From: a virus
Direction: 5' to 3' (one strand)
DNA length: 20,413 bases
Virus record (IMG/VR): IMGVR_UViG_3300033153_008372
Span: 1 to 20,413 of that record
The notes beneath the pieces are model-generated. The model had not been told where the DNA came from. It ran no database searches and saw only the letters and a list, made by a program, of their open reading frames with translations. Position 1 is the stretch's first letter, and the number at the start of each line of letters is the position of its first letter. The position numbers and the translations under genes are program-made. Shown here piece by piece: positions 1 through 7,502 of the stretch.

Positions 1-398
1 ACCATAAATGAGGTCTTTAATCCAATGCTTGCAAGATCAGCAGTGCCATGACCGCATCCATCAAGGGGATCTAAACTTCTAATCTCTTTACCATCACTTC
101 TTTCAAATAGTAAATTACATTCCATTGAATTTCTTTTTGGGACAAATTCAACTTTGAAATTATAAGGATCATCCATGACACCATGAAGTAAAGCAGACAC
201 AGCACCAGATAATTGAACTTCAAGATGTTCCTGGGTTACTTTAGAAGCAGCTTGAACAACAGCTTGTGATTCCCTTAGAACTTCAAGACTTTCCAGGGCC
301 TCATCAATCTTTCTTTTTGTTTTGCTTACATCATGTTTTTTTGTTTTTAAAGTGTTTTCGAACTCAGTAAGTTTTTTATTTATGGTTTGGAGATTCAT
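1..398 (-). CDS. Rad50/SbcC-like ATPase, C-terminal half (3' end cut by window edge)
   Basis: The gene starts at ATG 398, two bases after the stop of the coiled-coil gene, and runs off the low end of the window (about 132 codons visible). The first 60 or so residues are a charged, heptad-like helix rich in Lys and Glu. A globular part follows with the motif DGCGHGTADLASIGLK near residues 112-127. I read this as the phage form of the ABC signature region of SMC/Rad50-type ATPases (typically GGG..D..SFALR), which precedes Walker B in that family. Walker B would lie outside the window. No Walker A is present, so the protein would need a partner carrying the N-terminal half, and such a protein is encoded at 1669-2733. 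The assignment rests on motif reading and order. An unrelated coiled-coil protein is possible but less likely. Confidence 0.55.
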   Translation of the reverse strand, partial: MNLQTINKKLTEFENTLKTKKHDVSKTKRKIDEALESLEVLRESQAVVQAASKVTQEHLEVQLSGAVSALLHGVMDDPYNFKVEFVPKRNSMECNLLFERSDGKEIRSLDPLDGCGHGTADLASIGLKTSFM

Positions 399-400
399 AG

Positions 401-655
401 TTATTCCCCATCACAAATATCTTCAAATTCTTTTTTGAATTCATCAACCATAGTTTCAAATTCTTCTTCTAATTCTCTAATTTCATTATTAATTTTTTCT
501 AATTTACTTTTTGCTTTCTTAATAGTGGAACAACCAAGTTCTTTTAATTGTTTCATCAATTGTTCTTTTTTCCATTCTGCTTTTTCTTTCTTTTTCAATT
601 CCAATTCAAGTTCTTTTTTTAATTCCTCAAATTCTTTTACGGTGTTATTTGACAT
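401..655 (-). CDS. Small coiled-coil protein in the SbcC/SbcD operon
   Basis: This 84-residue protein is almost wholly helical and charged (Lys/Glu), with heptad-like spacing across residues 6-80 and one Cys in the segment KELGCSTIKKAKSKLEKI. It has no signal or membrane segment. A purine-rich site (AGGAAAAAG) precedes the ATG, and the stop lies two bases from the start of the Rad50-like C-terminal half. Short coiled-coil proteins of this pattern are common near phage SbcC-like genes. I infer that it is a component of the split Rad50-like complex, perhaps part of its coiled-coil arm, but no catalytic motif supports a specific function. The gene call itself is fairly safe from the start site and spacing. 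Confidence 0.65.
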   Translation of the reverse strand: MSNNTVKEFEELKKELELELKKKEKAEWKKEQLMKQLKELGCSTIKKAKSKLEKINNEIRELEEEFETMVDEFKKEFEDICDGE

Positions 656-709
656 TTCTTTTTCCTTTTATTTTTATTGGTTTATTTCTTTTCTTTTTAA
701 TTTGGTCAA

Positions 710-1672
710 TCATTTCTTTTTCCCTTCCATAAGCAAAGTACATGTGATCATTAATTCCAATACCGTTTCTTTTGCTTCTTTAGAAACACCACCCTTTGAT
801 AGTAACTTGTTGAGATTCTTTTCAAAATTTGGTTTAGTTGTTCCTGATTCTTTTAATATATTTGTAAAATCCTCAATCAAAGGTTGGGACTCTTCAATTA
901 CATTTTGTTTCTTTTCATCAATTTTTATTTGTTTCAGATTAAATACCTTTTTACTTTTCAAAATAGGGACTCTGATTTTTTCAACTGAATTATTACCTGT
1001 ATTAATAACATAAACACATGGTTTGTATTTTAATTCAGATTTAGTTTTTCTGCAAATAGAACCACAATTAATAAGTTTTCTTTTTCCTTTCTTTACAATG
1101 AATGGGCGATGGTTATCACCGACAAGAATCAAATCTGCATATTTGTATTTCTTTAAAGTCTCAGAACCTAAAGAATATTGAGTCCTGTCAATCTGACCTT
1201 GTAGTTCTTTGAAAGTCAATTCATGAACCAGGAGGATATTTTTTCCATGTGCTTTTGGAATCACGGGTGTCTCATTCCAACCGGCACCATAAAAATTAGT
1301 TCCAATATAACTATAAGGGATTTCAGATACATGAGTAAAAACCCCGGCTGAAACCAAAATACCGTATGGAGTGTTAATAAAATCAGGATTATGAAATCGT
1401 ATATCATGCTGACCAAATGTGGTTATTATTTTATTACTCAGATTTCTTGATATGTATCTATAAAATATTTTACATAACCGATTGATAGTGGAGAAAGGAA
1501 TACCAGTCTTATCAAAGATATCTCCAGATATTGTGATAAACATAATATTGTTATCAATAGCATAATCAACTAACCATTCAAGTTTTGCAAATATTTCATT
1601 TTCATATTCACCAGTACGATACTTTGGATTTCTATTATCAAGATGTATATCGGAACAAGAAAGTATTTTCAT
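710..1672 (-). CDS. sbcD: SbcD/Mre11-like metallophosphatase nuclease
   Basis: This is the nuclease subunit of an SbcCD/Mre11-Rad50 (T4 gp47/46-type) complex, which processes DNA ends during phage recombination and repair. The calcineurin-like phosphoesterase motifs occur in order from the chosen Met: SCSDIHLD (D8, H10), SGDIFD (D51), FGQHD (87-90), LLVHE (H150) and VGDNHRP (185-190). The third motif is GQHD instead of GNHD, and the last is GDNH instead of GHxH. The start at 1672 gives 320 residues and an ATGA overlap with the upstream SbcC-like gene. An in-frame Met eight codons further upstream lies inside that gene and is less likely. The C-terminal 80 or so residues are Lys-rich and probably form the region that contacts the ATPase. 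Confidence 0.9.
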   Translation of the reverse strand: MKILSCSDIHLDNRNPKYRTGEYENEIFAKLEWLVDYAIDNNIMFITISGDIFDKTGIPFSTINRLCKIFYRYISRNLSNKIITTFGQHDIRFHNPDFINTPYGILVSAGVFTHVSEIPYSYIGTNFYGAGWNETPVIPKAHGKNILLVHELTFKELQGQIDRTQYSLGSETLKKYKYADLILVGDNHRPFIVKKGKRKLINCGSICRKTKSELKYKPCVYVINTGNNSVEKIRVPILKSKKVFNLKQIKIDEKKQNVIEESQPLIEDFTNILKESGTTKPNFEKNLNKLLSKGGVSKEAKETVLELMITCTLLMEGKKK

Positions 1673-2733
1673 AAGACACCCCCACATAAAGGACAAACCT
1701 TTAATTGTTTTTTAAACTTGTTTAATTTCTTTTCTTTTAACACCACTTGTTTTTTTCTAAAGACAACCTGATTAAAAATTTCCTCATGATATTCCATAAC
1801 TTTTTCCAATTCCTTTAAACTGTTTTTAAGTATATCAAGTTTTCCTTTACTTTGCATTATATTTTTAGATTTCTGAGAAAGATTTTTTAGCTGTTTAAGC
1901 TGCTTAGTTTCATTTCGTATAGCGTAGTATTCATAAATGATAGAATCAAGTGTATGAGCACTTTCCTGAGCTTCAGTGATGTGTTTTCCAGCATCAATTA
2001 TCACATTGCTCATCTCTAAAGCTTTTTCAGTTTTTTTCATTGAAGAAAGCTCGTGATTTATTCCATGGAAATCTGAAAGAATATTAGTTAATTCAGAACT
2101 GAGGTATTTATTATCCTCAATTTTGATTTCTCTTTTTTCAATTTTTTGGAACCTGCTACGAGCTTTTGTTATCCATTTCAGGTTTTCAATTTCTTTTTCA
2201 ATTTCTTCAAGTAAATCATTATTATGAGATATTGAGGAGTTGGTTTCAGTCAGTTCAGATTTGATTTGCTTTATGACAAGTTCCATCAGGTCGAGATTAG
2301 CAACTTTATTAAAAGCAGAAGCAACCTGTCCTCCAGTTTTATCAAGCAGAAAATAATATTCTGACTGAGATTGTATATTAGCTTCAGAAAGTTTTGTTAT
2401 GTTTTGAACCTCTTTAGGCACTTTCCCTTTCAAAGCAGAAAACGGTTCATCATAACCGGAAACTCTGTATTGATTTATATTTTTCCCTTTTTCTCTGATA
2501 GCCCAGGAACCATCAGTAAATTTCCCTTTAACTGAAGTTAATTCCCCTTTAGGCGTATTCCAATTGATAAATTTATCACCGAGAGGTTTGTTTAGAATAA
2601 GAAGTCTCAATGCCCTGACAATAGCAGACTTTCCAGAATCAGTATCTCCAATTATAACATTAAGACCTTCGCAAAATTCCATTTTTGTTTTGCAATGAGA
2701 TTGGAAATTCCTTATGCATATATTTTTTATCAT
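1669..2733 (-). CDS. sbcC: Rad50/SbcC-like ATPase, N-terminal half ending at a zinc-hook-like CxxC
   Basis: The 354-residue protein begins like Rad50/SbcC/T4 gp46: IRNFQSHCKTKMEF, then Walker A GDTDSGKS at residues 29-36. A Q-loop-like segment (NIQSQSEYYFLLD) follows near residue 125, and then coiled coil from about 145 to 340. It ends with CPLCGGVL, so the CxxC (C347, C350) that would form half of a zinc hook lies at the very C-terminus. No signature motif or Walker B is present. The C-terminal ATPase lobe seems to be encoded separately at 1-398. The gene starts with an ATGA overlap with the upstream small ORF and ends with an ATGA overlap with sbcD, so the three are probably translationally coupled. 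AGAGG and AAAGGA precede the ATG. Confidence 0.85.
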   Translation of the reverse strand: MIKNICIRNFQSHCKTKMEFCEGLNVIIGDTDSGKSAIVRALRLLILNKPLGDKFINWNTPKGELTSVKGKFTDGSWAIREKGKNINQYRVSGYDEPFSALKGKVPKEVQNITKLSEANIQSQSEYYFLLDKTGGQVASAFNKVANLDLMELVIKQIKSELTETNSSISHNNDLLEEIEKEIENLKWITKARSRFQKIEKREIKIEDNKYLSSELTNILSDFHGINHELSSMKKTEKALEMSNVIIDAGKHITEAQESAHTLDSIIYEYYAIRNETKQLKQLKNLSQKSKNIMQSKGKLDILKNSLKELEKVMEYHEEIFNQVVFRKKQVVLKEKKLNKFKKQLKVCPLCGGVL

Positions 2734-2948
2734 TCCTTTAAACCTCTATACTTCATAGCTGTTTTATGTTTAAAGTTTTTAATGCCTGTTCCCAGAACAT
2801 TTTCAATTTTCAATAAATCATTTATTTCAAGTTGTAATTCAAAGTTCTTAGTTTCAATAATTTCTATTTCTTTTTTTAATTCAGATATCGTTTTATAATC
2901 ACTGAATCCCCCGATTATCATTACACATATTATGAAAATTCTTATCAT
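2730..2948 (-). CDS. Small protein with hydrophobic N-terminus and coiled coil
   Basis: I do not recognise this 72-residue protein. Residues 2-14 (IRIFIICVMIIGG) form a short hydrophobic stretch that could be a membrane anchor or signal. Residues 20-50 are a Lys/Glu-rich helix, and the tail is basic. The ATG at 2948 overlaps the ligase stop as TGATG and has AAGGTG six bases upstream. A GTG one codon further upstream is an alternative. The 3' end overlaps the start of the SbcC-like gene as ATGA. The position between ligase and SbcC links it by location only to DNA metabolism. The hydrophobic stretch is short, so membrane insertion is uncertain. Confidence 0.6.
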   Translation of the reverse strand: MIRIFIICVMIIGGFSDYKTISELKKEIEIIETKNFELQLEINDLLKIENVLGTGIKNFKHKTAMKYRGLKE

Positions 2949-4366
2949 CACACACCTTCAATATATTTTGTTGAATCCGGTGAATCTTTATCAGTCCTTA
3001 TGCAATTATCATCAGGGTATTCAAACCGTGGAAGATAAAGACTTTTGGGATTTTCTTCTCTTTTACTGTCAATAACACTTTCAAAAGTCACCCCCACAAT
3101 CTTACCGATATATGAATCAAATTCCATTATTCTTTTCTTATCAATAATAGCATTCCCCTTTTCATCAAAGGAACCAATACCTTTAAATCTTTGAGAAAGA
3201 CCACCACTTATATCAACAATAATGCCCCTATCACCGGAAGCGCATCTAAAAGCACCTAAACACTTTTCAAATTTCCCATCCTTTGCCCCATACTGCCAAC
3301 TGATAATTTGAAGTTCGCATACCTTTTCAGATTTGATTTTTATTTGATCACCACTTGTGTTGTTTTTCCATTTTGCTTTGAAATTCTTTATTACAATCCC
3401 TTCTTCACCAGAATTTATTAATCCCTCTGCCCATCCCAATGCCTCTTTTTCTGTTTCAACAAATCTAAAAGAAACTGGTTCCACTCTTAATGCTCTATGG
3501 GAGGTATAACAAACATTCCGTTTTGTTAAATGATGGAGAACTGAATGGAACCTATCCATATAAATAATTTTTGAAACCTCTTCTTTCCAATCTTTAAGAG
3601 GAACCATATCCCAAACAACAAGAAATACTCTGTTGGACTCTTCTTTAGATATTGTCCCTTTCAAAGCCTTGTTGATAATGCCATTTCCAGTTTGCCTATC
3701 CATAACCTCAGTCATAGATTTGTCTTTGTAAATCAGAAATTCCCCCATAAGAACAACGGGAGTGCTTCCAAGAGGAAATACCCTATTAATAGTTTTCTTC
3801 AAAGAACGTGTTGCAAATTTAAACTTAGAACCAGTTCTGGAAAGAAACTTTACCTTACCATTTTCTAAAATAGCATTGCAAAACATTCCGTTCATTTTTA
3901 TCTGTGCAATAGCAGGGTATGTGATTTTATGAAGTTTCTTATTTGTAGAACACCGTTGATAAGGAGTTCTTTTAATTGTTCCTGATCTTGCCTTGTTTAT
4001 AAGCTTTGCAGAGAAACCACTTCTTAAACTTTTAGTGAGTATTTTTCCAACAACCTCTCTTGAATAAATACTTTGACAAAGATTAGCAAGGTCTTGTTTT
4101 TCAAAATCAGTAGCCCCGAGCTTCTTAGAGATTTTAAGCAGGAATTTGAATATTTCTTTCTTCCTTTCTTTAGGAGAAAAAACAGAAGTAATTGTTGTAT
4201 CTGATGGGGGGAGTTTCTTGATATTAAAATGTTTGTTTTCATTCAAAGCATATTTAACAGTTTTTCTAAACCATACATTTTCAAGGTATACTTTAAGTAA
4301 TTCAATTTTATCATTGCTTCCAGGAGTTGCTTTTATGTGGTTTAATTTCTTTAAGACACTTTTCAT
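2948..4366 (-). CDS. ATP-dependent DNA ligase
   Basis: This 472-residue protein is close in length to T4 DNA ligase and would seal nicks during replication and recombination through an enzyme-AMP intermediate. The nucleotidyltransferase motifs are in order: motif I IKMNGMF (K157 as the adenylated lysine), Ia LSRTGSKF (R177), III VVLMGEFLIY (E209), IIIa VVWDMVP, IV EEGIVIKN (321-328) and V QIKIKSE (341-347). The first 140 or so residues form an N-terminal domain before the catalytic core, as in the T4-type. Motif I reads KMNG where KxDG is usual, an Asp-to-Asn change next to the catalytic lysine. The gene sits between a resolvase-like nuclease and the SbcCD genes. GAAAGGATAAG precedes the ATG. 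Confidence 0.93.
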   Translation of the reverse strand: MKSVLKKLNHIKATPGSNDKIELLKVYLENVWFRKTVKYALNENKHFNIKKLPPSDTTITSVFSPKERKKEIFKFLLKISKKLGATDFEKQDLANLCQSIYSREVVGKILTKSLRSGFSAKLINKARSGTIKRTPYQRCSTNKKLHKITYPAIAQIKMNGMFCNAILENGKVKFLSRTGSKFKFATRSLKKTINRVFPLGSTPVVLMGEFLIYKDKSMTEVMDRQTGNGIINKALKGTISKEESNRVFLVVWDMVPLKDWKEEVSKIIYMDRFHSVLHHLTKRNVCYTSHRALRVEPVSFRFVETEKEALGWAEGLINSGEEGIVIKNFKAKWKNNTSGDQIKIKSEKVCELQIISWQYGAKDGKFEKCLGAFRCASGDRGIIVDISGGLSQRFKGIGSFDEKGNAIIDKKRIMEFDSYIGKIVGVTFESVIDSKREENPKSLYLPRFEYPDDNCIRTDKDSPDSTKYIEGV

Positions 4367-4369
4367 TTC

Positions 4370-4933
4370 TTATCCTTTCAGATTTTTAAACATCATTGAA
4401 GAACCGTATAACTCAAAAAAGAAATCAATGGAAACAACTGTGTAACACATTTTATTACCACACTTAATGGTCCAATATCCTTTTTTCTTTTTCATCTTAT
4501 TTCTGACATGCTCAATTTCCGATTGTAAATTCCAATTATTTTTACGGGTGATATGCTGAGTAAATATTTTTGGATTTCTTTTGTTATTTTTCATCAAGAT
4601 TTTAAATAGCTTTGATTCCATAAGAACAACAGATTTCATTCTGTTTTTTTTCATTACAAGCAACCAGTATGGAAATCCTTTTACATTTGTACTTGCTTGT
4701 TTTATGAAAGGACCATGACTCCAGAATTCACAACATTTTGCTTCACATGCAAAAGGGAACAATCTTTTTGCCTCCCCTATAAGTATTAGGTCACAACCGC
4801 TTTGGCCCATCATTCTACCGCAGATTAGCTCATCTTTTCCGCAAGGTATTCCTGTGAGTTTTGACACTCTTTCAGCGAGATCGTTTTGTTGGTTTCTTGC
4901 TTTTGCTTTTCTACTCGCAACCGATATTGTCAT
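4370..4933 (-). CDS. Putative PD-(D/E)XK nuclease, Holliday-junction-resolvase-like
   Basis: The 187-residue protein starts SRKAKARNQQNDLAERV, followed by MGQSGCDLILIGEAKRLFP and then FACEAKCCEF. I read D48, E64 and K66 as the D...ExK core of a PD-(D/E)XK nuclease. The spacing and the phrase 'MG.SG.D......A..LFPF..E.K' match a phage family of small restriction/resolvase-like endonucleases, in which the last segment is usually IECK. The C-terminal 70 residues are Lys-rich and may bind DNA. AAGGA lies eight bases before the ATG, and the start overlaps the upstream small gene by 23 bases. A role in resolving branched DNA is inferred from the fold and the neighbours (ligase, exonuclease). Cutting of another DNA structure is equally possible. 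Confidence 0.65.
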   Translation of the reverse strand: MTISVASRKAKARNQQNDLAERVSKLTGIPCGKDELICGRMMGQSGCDLILIGEAKRLFPFACEAKCCEFWSHGPFIKQASTNVKGFPYWLLVMKKNRMKSVVLMESKLFKILMKNNKRNPKIFTQHITRKNNWNLQSEIEHVRNKMKKKKGYWTIKCGNKMCYTVVSIDFFFELYGSSMMFKNLKG

Positions 4934-5132
4934 TTTTAATTTCCTTGTATTCCTTCATAGTCATTACATTGAAAACTCTTTTATTCCCGAACATCTGTTC
5001 TAAACCGTCTTTGGTTTTTTCAAGATAATCAGGATGAACTCTGATATGATCATTATATATCGAAGCCCCTTTTATTGGAACACCTTCAGAATCAATCTGT
5101 TCTTCATCTTTTACTATAACCGATGGAATCAT
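4911..5132 (-). CDS. Hypothetical small protein
   Basis: I do not recognise this 73-residue acidic protein, which contains the segment HIRVHPDYLEKTKDGLEQM. The ATG at 5132 overlaps the stop of the 5'-3' exonuclease gene as TAATG, with GGGAAA upstream. A longer form from ATG 5162 would overlap the exonuclease by 31 bases, with AAGGA abutting the ATG, and is less likely. The 3' end overlaps the nuclease gene downstream by 23 bases. No cysteine cluster, signal or membrane segment is visible. Confidence 0.55.
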   Translation of the reverse strand: MIPSVIVKDEEQIDSEGVPIKGASIYNDHIRVHPDYLEKTKDGLEQMFGNKRVFNVMTMKEYKEIKNDNIGCE

Positions 5133-5998
5133 TAGAATTTCCCATTTAAAATGTTTTGCCATTCCTTAAAAGTTTTTCCTTCAATAAATGAATACATGGA
5201 ATATTTTTTACAAACAAATCTTAAACCGTCAATAGTAAGTTTATCCTTTTTGAATTTAGGAATCATGGTTCCTTCATACGGAAGCGTTACAAGCTTTCTA
5301 TTTCGCTTGATGATTTTACTGCCACTTCTGATTTTTTCATAAGTTTTTGTTCTGGGATTCATTTGATTTGTAATATAAGAAATGGCTTTTGATTCACCTA
5401 CTCCAGAAATACCTATCACATTATCGCTACGACAACCACCAATGGCTTTGATCTCAGACCATTGAAGTGGTTTAATTCCTTTTTCTTTTTCAAATGCTTT
5501 TGCAGTATATGGAATTTTCCTATTTGCATTATAAAATGGTGCATAATCAAGAAGCTGGAACATATCCTCATCAGAAGTAACCATGATGTAAGACCGTTTT
5601 GTTTTTTTCTTTTTCAATATAGCACCAAAAAAATCATCTCCTTCATAACCTTCTTGCAAAAATATGTTTCTAAAACCAATTTTAGGAAGGACAAATTGTC
5701 TGACAACATCAAATTGTCTGAAATTATCTTTCATCCTTTCTTTTTCTTCCTCTGTGAGTTCCCCGCGCTTCTTTTTACGGGGGTTCTTGTATTCTGGATA
5801 TATTGATGCCCGTTTAGATTGTTTGCTGTCACAGAGGAACATAAACTTGTTTGTTTTGAATTTATGAGCAAGTGTTTTTACATCTTTTAAGAATCCAAAA
5901 ATAACTCCAGATCCTTCACCGTCCTTATCATGTAAACCGGCAAAGCTAAAAGATGCTTTATAAAGTAAATATGAGGTATCAATCAAAAGGGTTTTCAA
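5132..5998 (-). CDS. 5'-3' exonuclease / flap endonuclease (PIN-FEN family)
   Basis: The protein is like the 5' nuclease domain of Pol I and the phage T5/T4 5' nucleases, which remove RNA primers and flaps. With the TTG start at 5998 it is 288 residues long and begins MKTLLIDTSYLLYKA. The acidic metal ligands appear as D7, D57 (FLCDSK), E119/D121/D122 (EGYEGDD) and D143/D145 (TSDED). The helix-3-turn-helix is GGCRSDNVIGISGVGESKA (188-205, with D192). The TTG has GGGAGG ten bases upstream. ATG 6016, which adds six residues, is an alternative with a poorer site. The gene overlaps the upstream small ORF by 20 bases. It supplies the Okazaki-fragment maturation step together with the downstream ligase. 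Confidence 0.9.
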   Translation of the reverse strand: MKTLLIDTSYLLYKASFSFAGLHDKDGEGSGVIFGFLKDVKTLAHKFKTNKFMFLCDSKQSKRASIYPEYKNPRKKKRGELTEEEKERMKDNFRQFDVVRQFVLPKIGFRNIFLQEGYEGDDFFGAILKKKKTKRSYIMVTSDEDMFQLLDYAPFYNANRKIPYTAKAFEKEKGIKPLQWSEIKAIGGCRSDNVIGISGVGESKAISYITNQMNPRTKTYEKIRSGSKIIKRNRKLVTLPYEGTMIPKFKKDKLTIDGLRFVCKKYSMYSFIEGKTFKEWQNILNGKF

Positions 5999-6194
5999 TT
6001 TTAATAAACCTCCCATCTTCCATTTGTGATATAGAACGATTCCATTTAACATCTTTTTTTCTATCATAATATTTATAAAACGGTTCACACGATTCTTCTA
6101 ACAAATCGTTGTCAACAGGCATGACAATAATTTCATATTTATTGTCTTTTTTAATATGTTTAATAATATCATTTATTTTAAAAAGTGTTTTCAT
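5979..6194 (-). CDS. Small DUF1653-like protein
   Basis: The 71-residue protein begins MKTLFKINDIIKHIKKDNKY and ends near SISQMEDGRFIKIENPFD. The layout, with an initial 'xGDIvrHfK...Y.V' strand, a middle 'PFYKYYD' and a final 'W.Rsis.MEDGRF', resembles DUF1653, a small beta-barrel domain of unknown function in bacteria and phages. The resemblance is by eye and remote. A very good site (AGAGGAGG, six bases before ATG) supports the start, and the stop of recA abuts the ATG (TAAATG). Its 3' end carries the GGGAGG used by the exonuclease gene. Confidence 0.6.
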   Translation of the reverse strand: MKTLFKINDIIKHIKKDNKYEIIVMPVDNDLLEESCEPFYKYYDRKKDVKWNRSISQMEDGRFIKIENPFD

Positions 6195-7256
6195 TTAAAA
6201 CCTCCTCTTTGTTTTTCTTTGAACAAGAAACATTTTTTCAATGTCTTCCCACACATCAATAACCTTCTCTCTGAGATCTTCTTCAAAATCATTTTTTTCA
6301 ATATGACTCACAGCAGCATCCAAAACAGAAAAAGCTTTATCAACTGCCCAGTAAACAGTATTAGCAGTTGAGTCTTTCAACCACTGAAGATTTGCCCTGA
6401 TATCATCTATACCTACACCAAATATAATATATAAAGGGGCAGTACGGAAAGGCTCATCAACAGAAGATTTTGCAATTATACACTCAGAAAGAACACCAAC
6501 GGACTTACTTACTTCTTTTGATTTTTTATCATATTTATATTTCTTCTTTTTAATTAACTTCATTTTCATTTTGATCTTGATTCTAAGAGATGAATAATAT
6601 TTAACTGCCTCACCTCCTGGAGTAACATCACCGTAATCCCCAGGAAGGAGTTGATTAGTAAATATCATAATCTTATTATTCTTTGCGATCCTCCTTGCAC
6701 CAGTCCTACAACCAGCGTGCATAGCTTTTGCTTTTGCTTGTCCTCTTTTATCTCCTTTTTCCATTTCAAGTTCAGTTGATAGAGCAGCGATACTATCAGC
6801 ACCTATCATGTTAATTACTTTTTCATTTGGTGGTTCCCAATCATGTAGTATCTTGAAAACTTCATCCACAGTATCAACTCTATGATAATTCTTATCAGTG
6901 ATATTAAGACCATATGTTTTTGTGTATGGTCTATCAAGTCTTGCTTCAGGATCAACAATCTTAACTTCACCACCTTTATACTGTATGGAAGCACCGATTT
7001 CACACATTAAAGAGGACTTACCAGCACCGCTTGGTCCATATATCTCAATCATAATTCCACCAGGAATACCACCTCCCCTGATACGTCCCCCAGAAATAGC
7101 AAGGTCAAGAAGTGTTGAACCAGTAGAAACAATGATATCAGTATTGATAGGAGTGTATATCTTTTTTGGATGGGAACAGGCTTTTTTAATGTTTTTTAAT
7201 TTTTCTCTTTTTTCTGATTTTTTTAATTTCTTTTTTCCTATTATTTTTGCTGCCAT
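6195..7256 (-). CDS. RecA/UvsX-type recombinase
   Basis: This is a strand-exchange ATPase of the RecA family, 353 residues long. Visible motifs are STGSTLLDLAISGG (44-57), Walker A GPSGAGKS (74-81), the catalytic Glu in DPEARLD (E104), a Walker B-like strand ending GADSIAAL (D154), and the L2-side segment NQLLPGDYGDVTPGGEAVKY (201-220). The N-terminal 30 residues are very Lys-rich and precede the core. A Lys-rich insert follows at about 226-245 (KIKIKMKMKL...), and the tail ends KTKRRF. No long acidic C-terminus is seen, unlike bacterial RecA. The start is set by AAAGGAAATAGAAAGA before ATG and by the absence of a later start codon before the core. This start overlaps the upstream Cys-rich ORF by 71 bases. 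It would work with the SSB and the UvsY-like candidate upstream. Confidence 0.92.
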   Translation of the reverse strand: MAAKIIGKKKLKKSEKREKLKNIKKACSHPKKIYTPINTDIIVSTGSTLLDLAISGGRIRGGGIPGGIMIEIYGPSGAGKSSLMCEIGASIQYKGGEVKIVDPEARLDRPYTKTYGLNITDKNYHRVDTVDEVFKILHDWEPPNEKVINMIGADSIAALSTELEMEKGDKRGQAKAKAMHAGCRTGARRIAKNNKIMIFTNQLLPGDYGDVTPGGEAVKYYSSLRIKIKMKMKLIKKKKYKYDKKSKEVSKSVGVLSECIIAKSSVDEPFRTAPLYIIFGVGIDDIRANLQWLKDSTANTVYWAVDKAFSVLDAAVSHIEKNDFEEDLREKVIDVWEDIEKMFLVQRKTKRRF

Positions 7257-7452
7257 TTCTTTCTATTTCCTTTAAACGTTTTTCAGCAAATTTAATTATC
7301 TGTTTGCTTTCTTTGATTGTATTCTTACACCACTTTTTTTTAGCAAGTTCAAATACATTGAAACCAGGAAGATCACAAATGGAAGTACCGCAACACTCAA
7401 TAAATACTTTGCACTTATGACACTTAGTTTTATCGATACACTTAATTGTCAT
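7186..7452 (-). CDS. Cys-rich small protein with basic tail
   Basis: I do not recognise this 88-residue protein. The first 30 residues hold six cysteines (CIDKTKC, CKVFIECC, SIC) that could bind zinc, and the last 40 residues are a Lys/Arg-rich helix. AAAGGA five bases before the ATG supports the start. The last 71 bases are read in another frame as the start of recA. This is longer than the four-base overlaps typical of this window, so either the overlap is real or one start is wrong. The basic tail may be partly a by-product of the A-rich recA leader. Confidence 0.55.
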   Translation of the reverse strand: MTIKCIDKTKCHKCKVFIECCGTSICDLPGFNVFELAKKKWCKNTIKESKQIIKFAEKRLKEIERNGSKNNRKKEIKKIRKKRKIKKH

Positions 7453-7479
7453 ATTGTCCTTTCGTCATTATTCCACATA

Positions 7480-7502
7480 AGGGTTTCTATATTAGAAACC
7501 CT
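7480..7502 (-). other. Perfect inverted repeat (hairpin) at the end of a zinc-binding ORF
   Basis: An eight-base stem AGGGTTTC/GAAACCCT with a seven-base loop spans the last coding bases and the stop codon of the gene at 7492-7737. No T-run follows on either strand, so it is not a typical intrinsic terminator. It may be an RNA processing or stability element between this gene and the next, but that is inference. Confidence 0.6.

Noticed and set aside
387-1013. Plus-strand Ser/Phe-rich open frame
   Set aside because: It is the antisense shadow of the coiled-coil and sbcD genes, with composition typical of reversed Lys/Glu codons.
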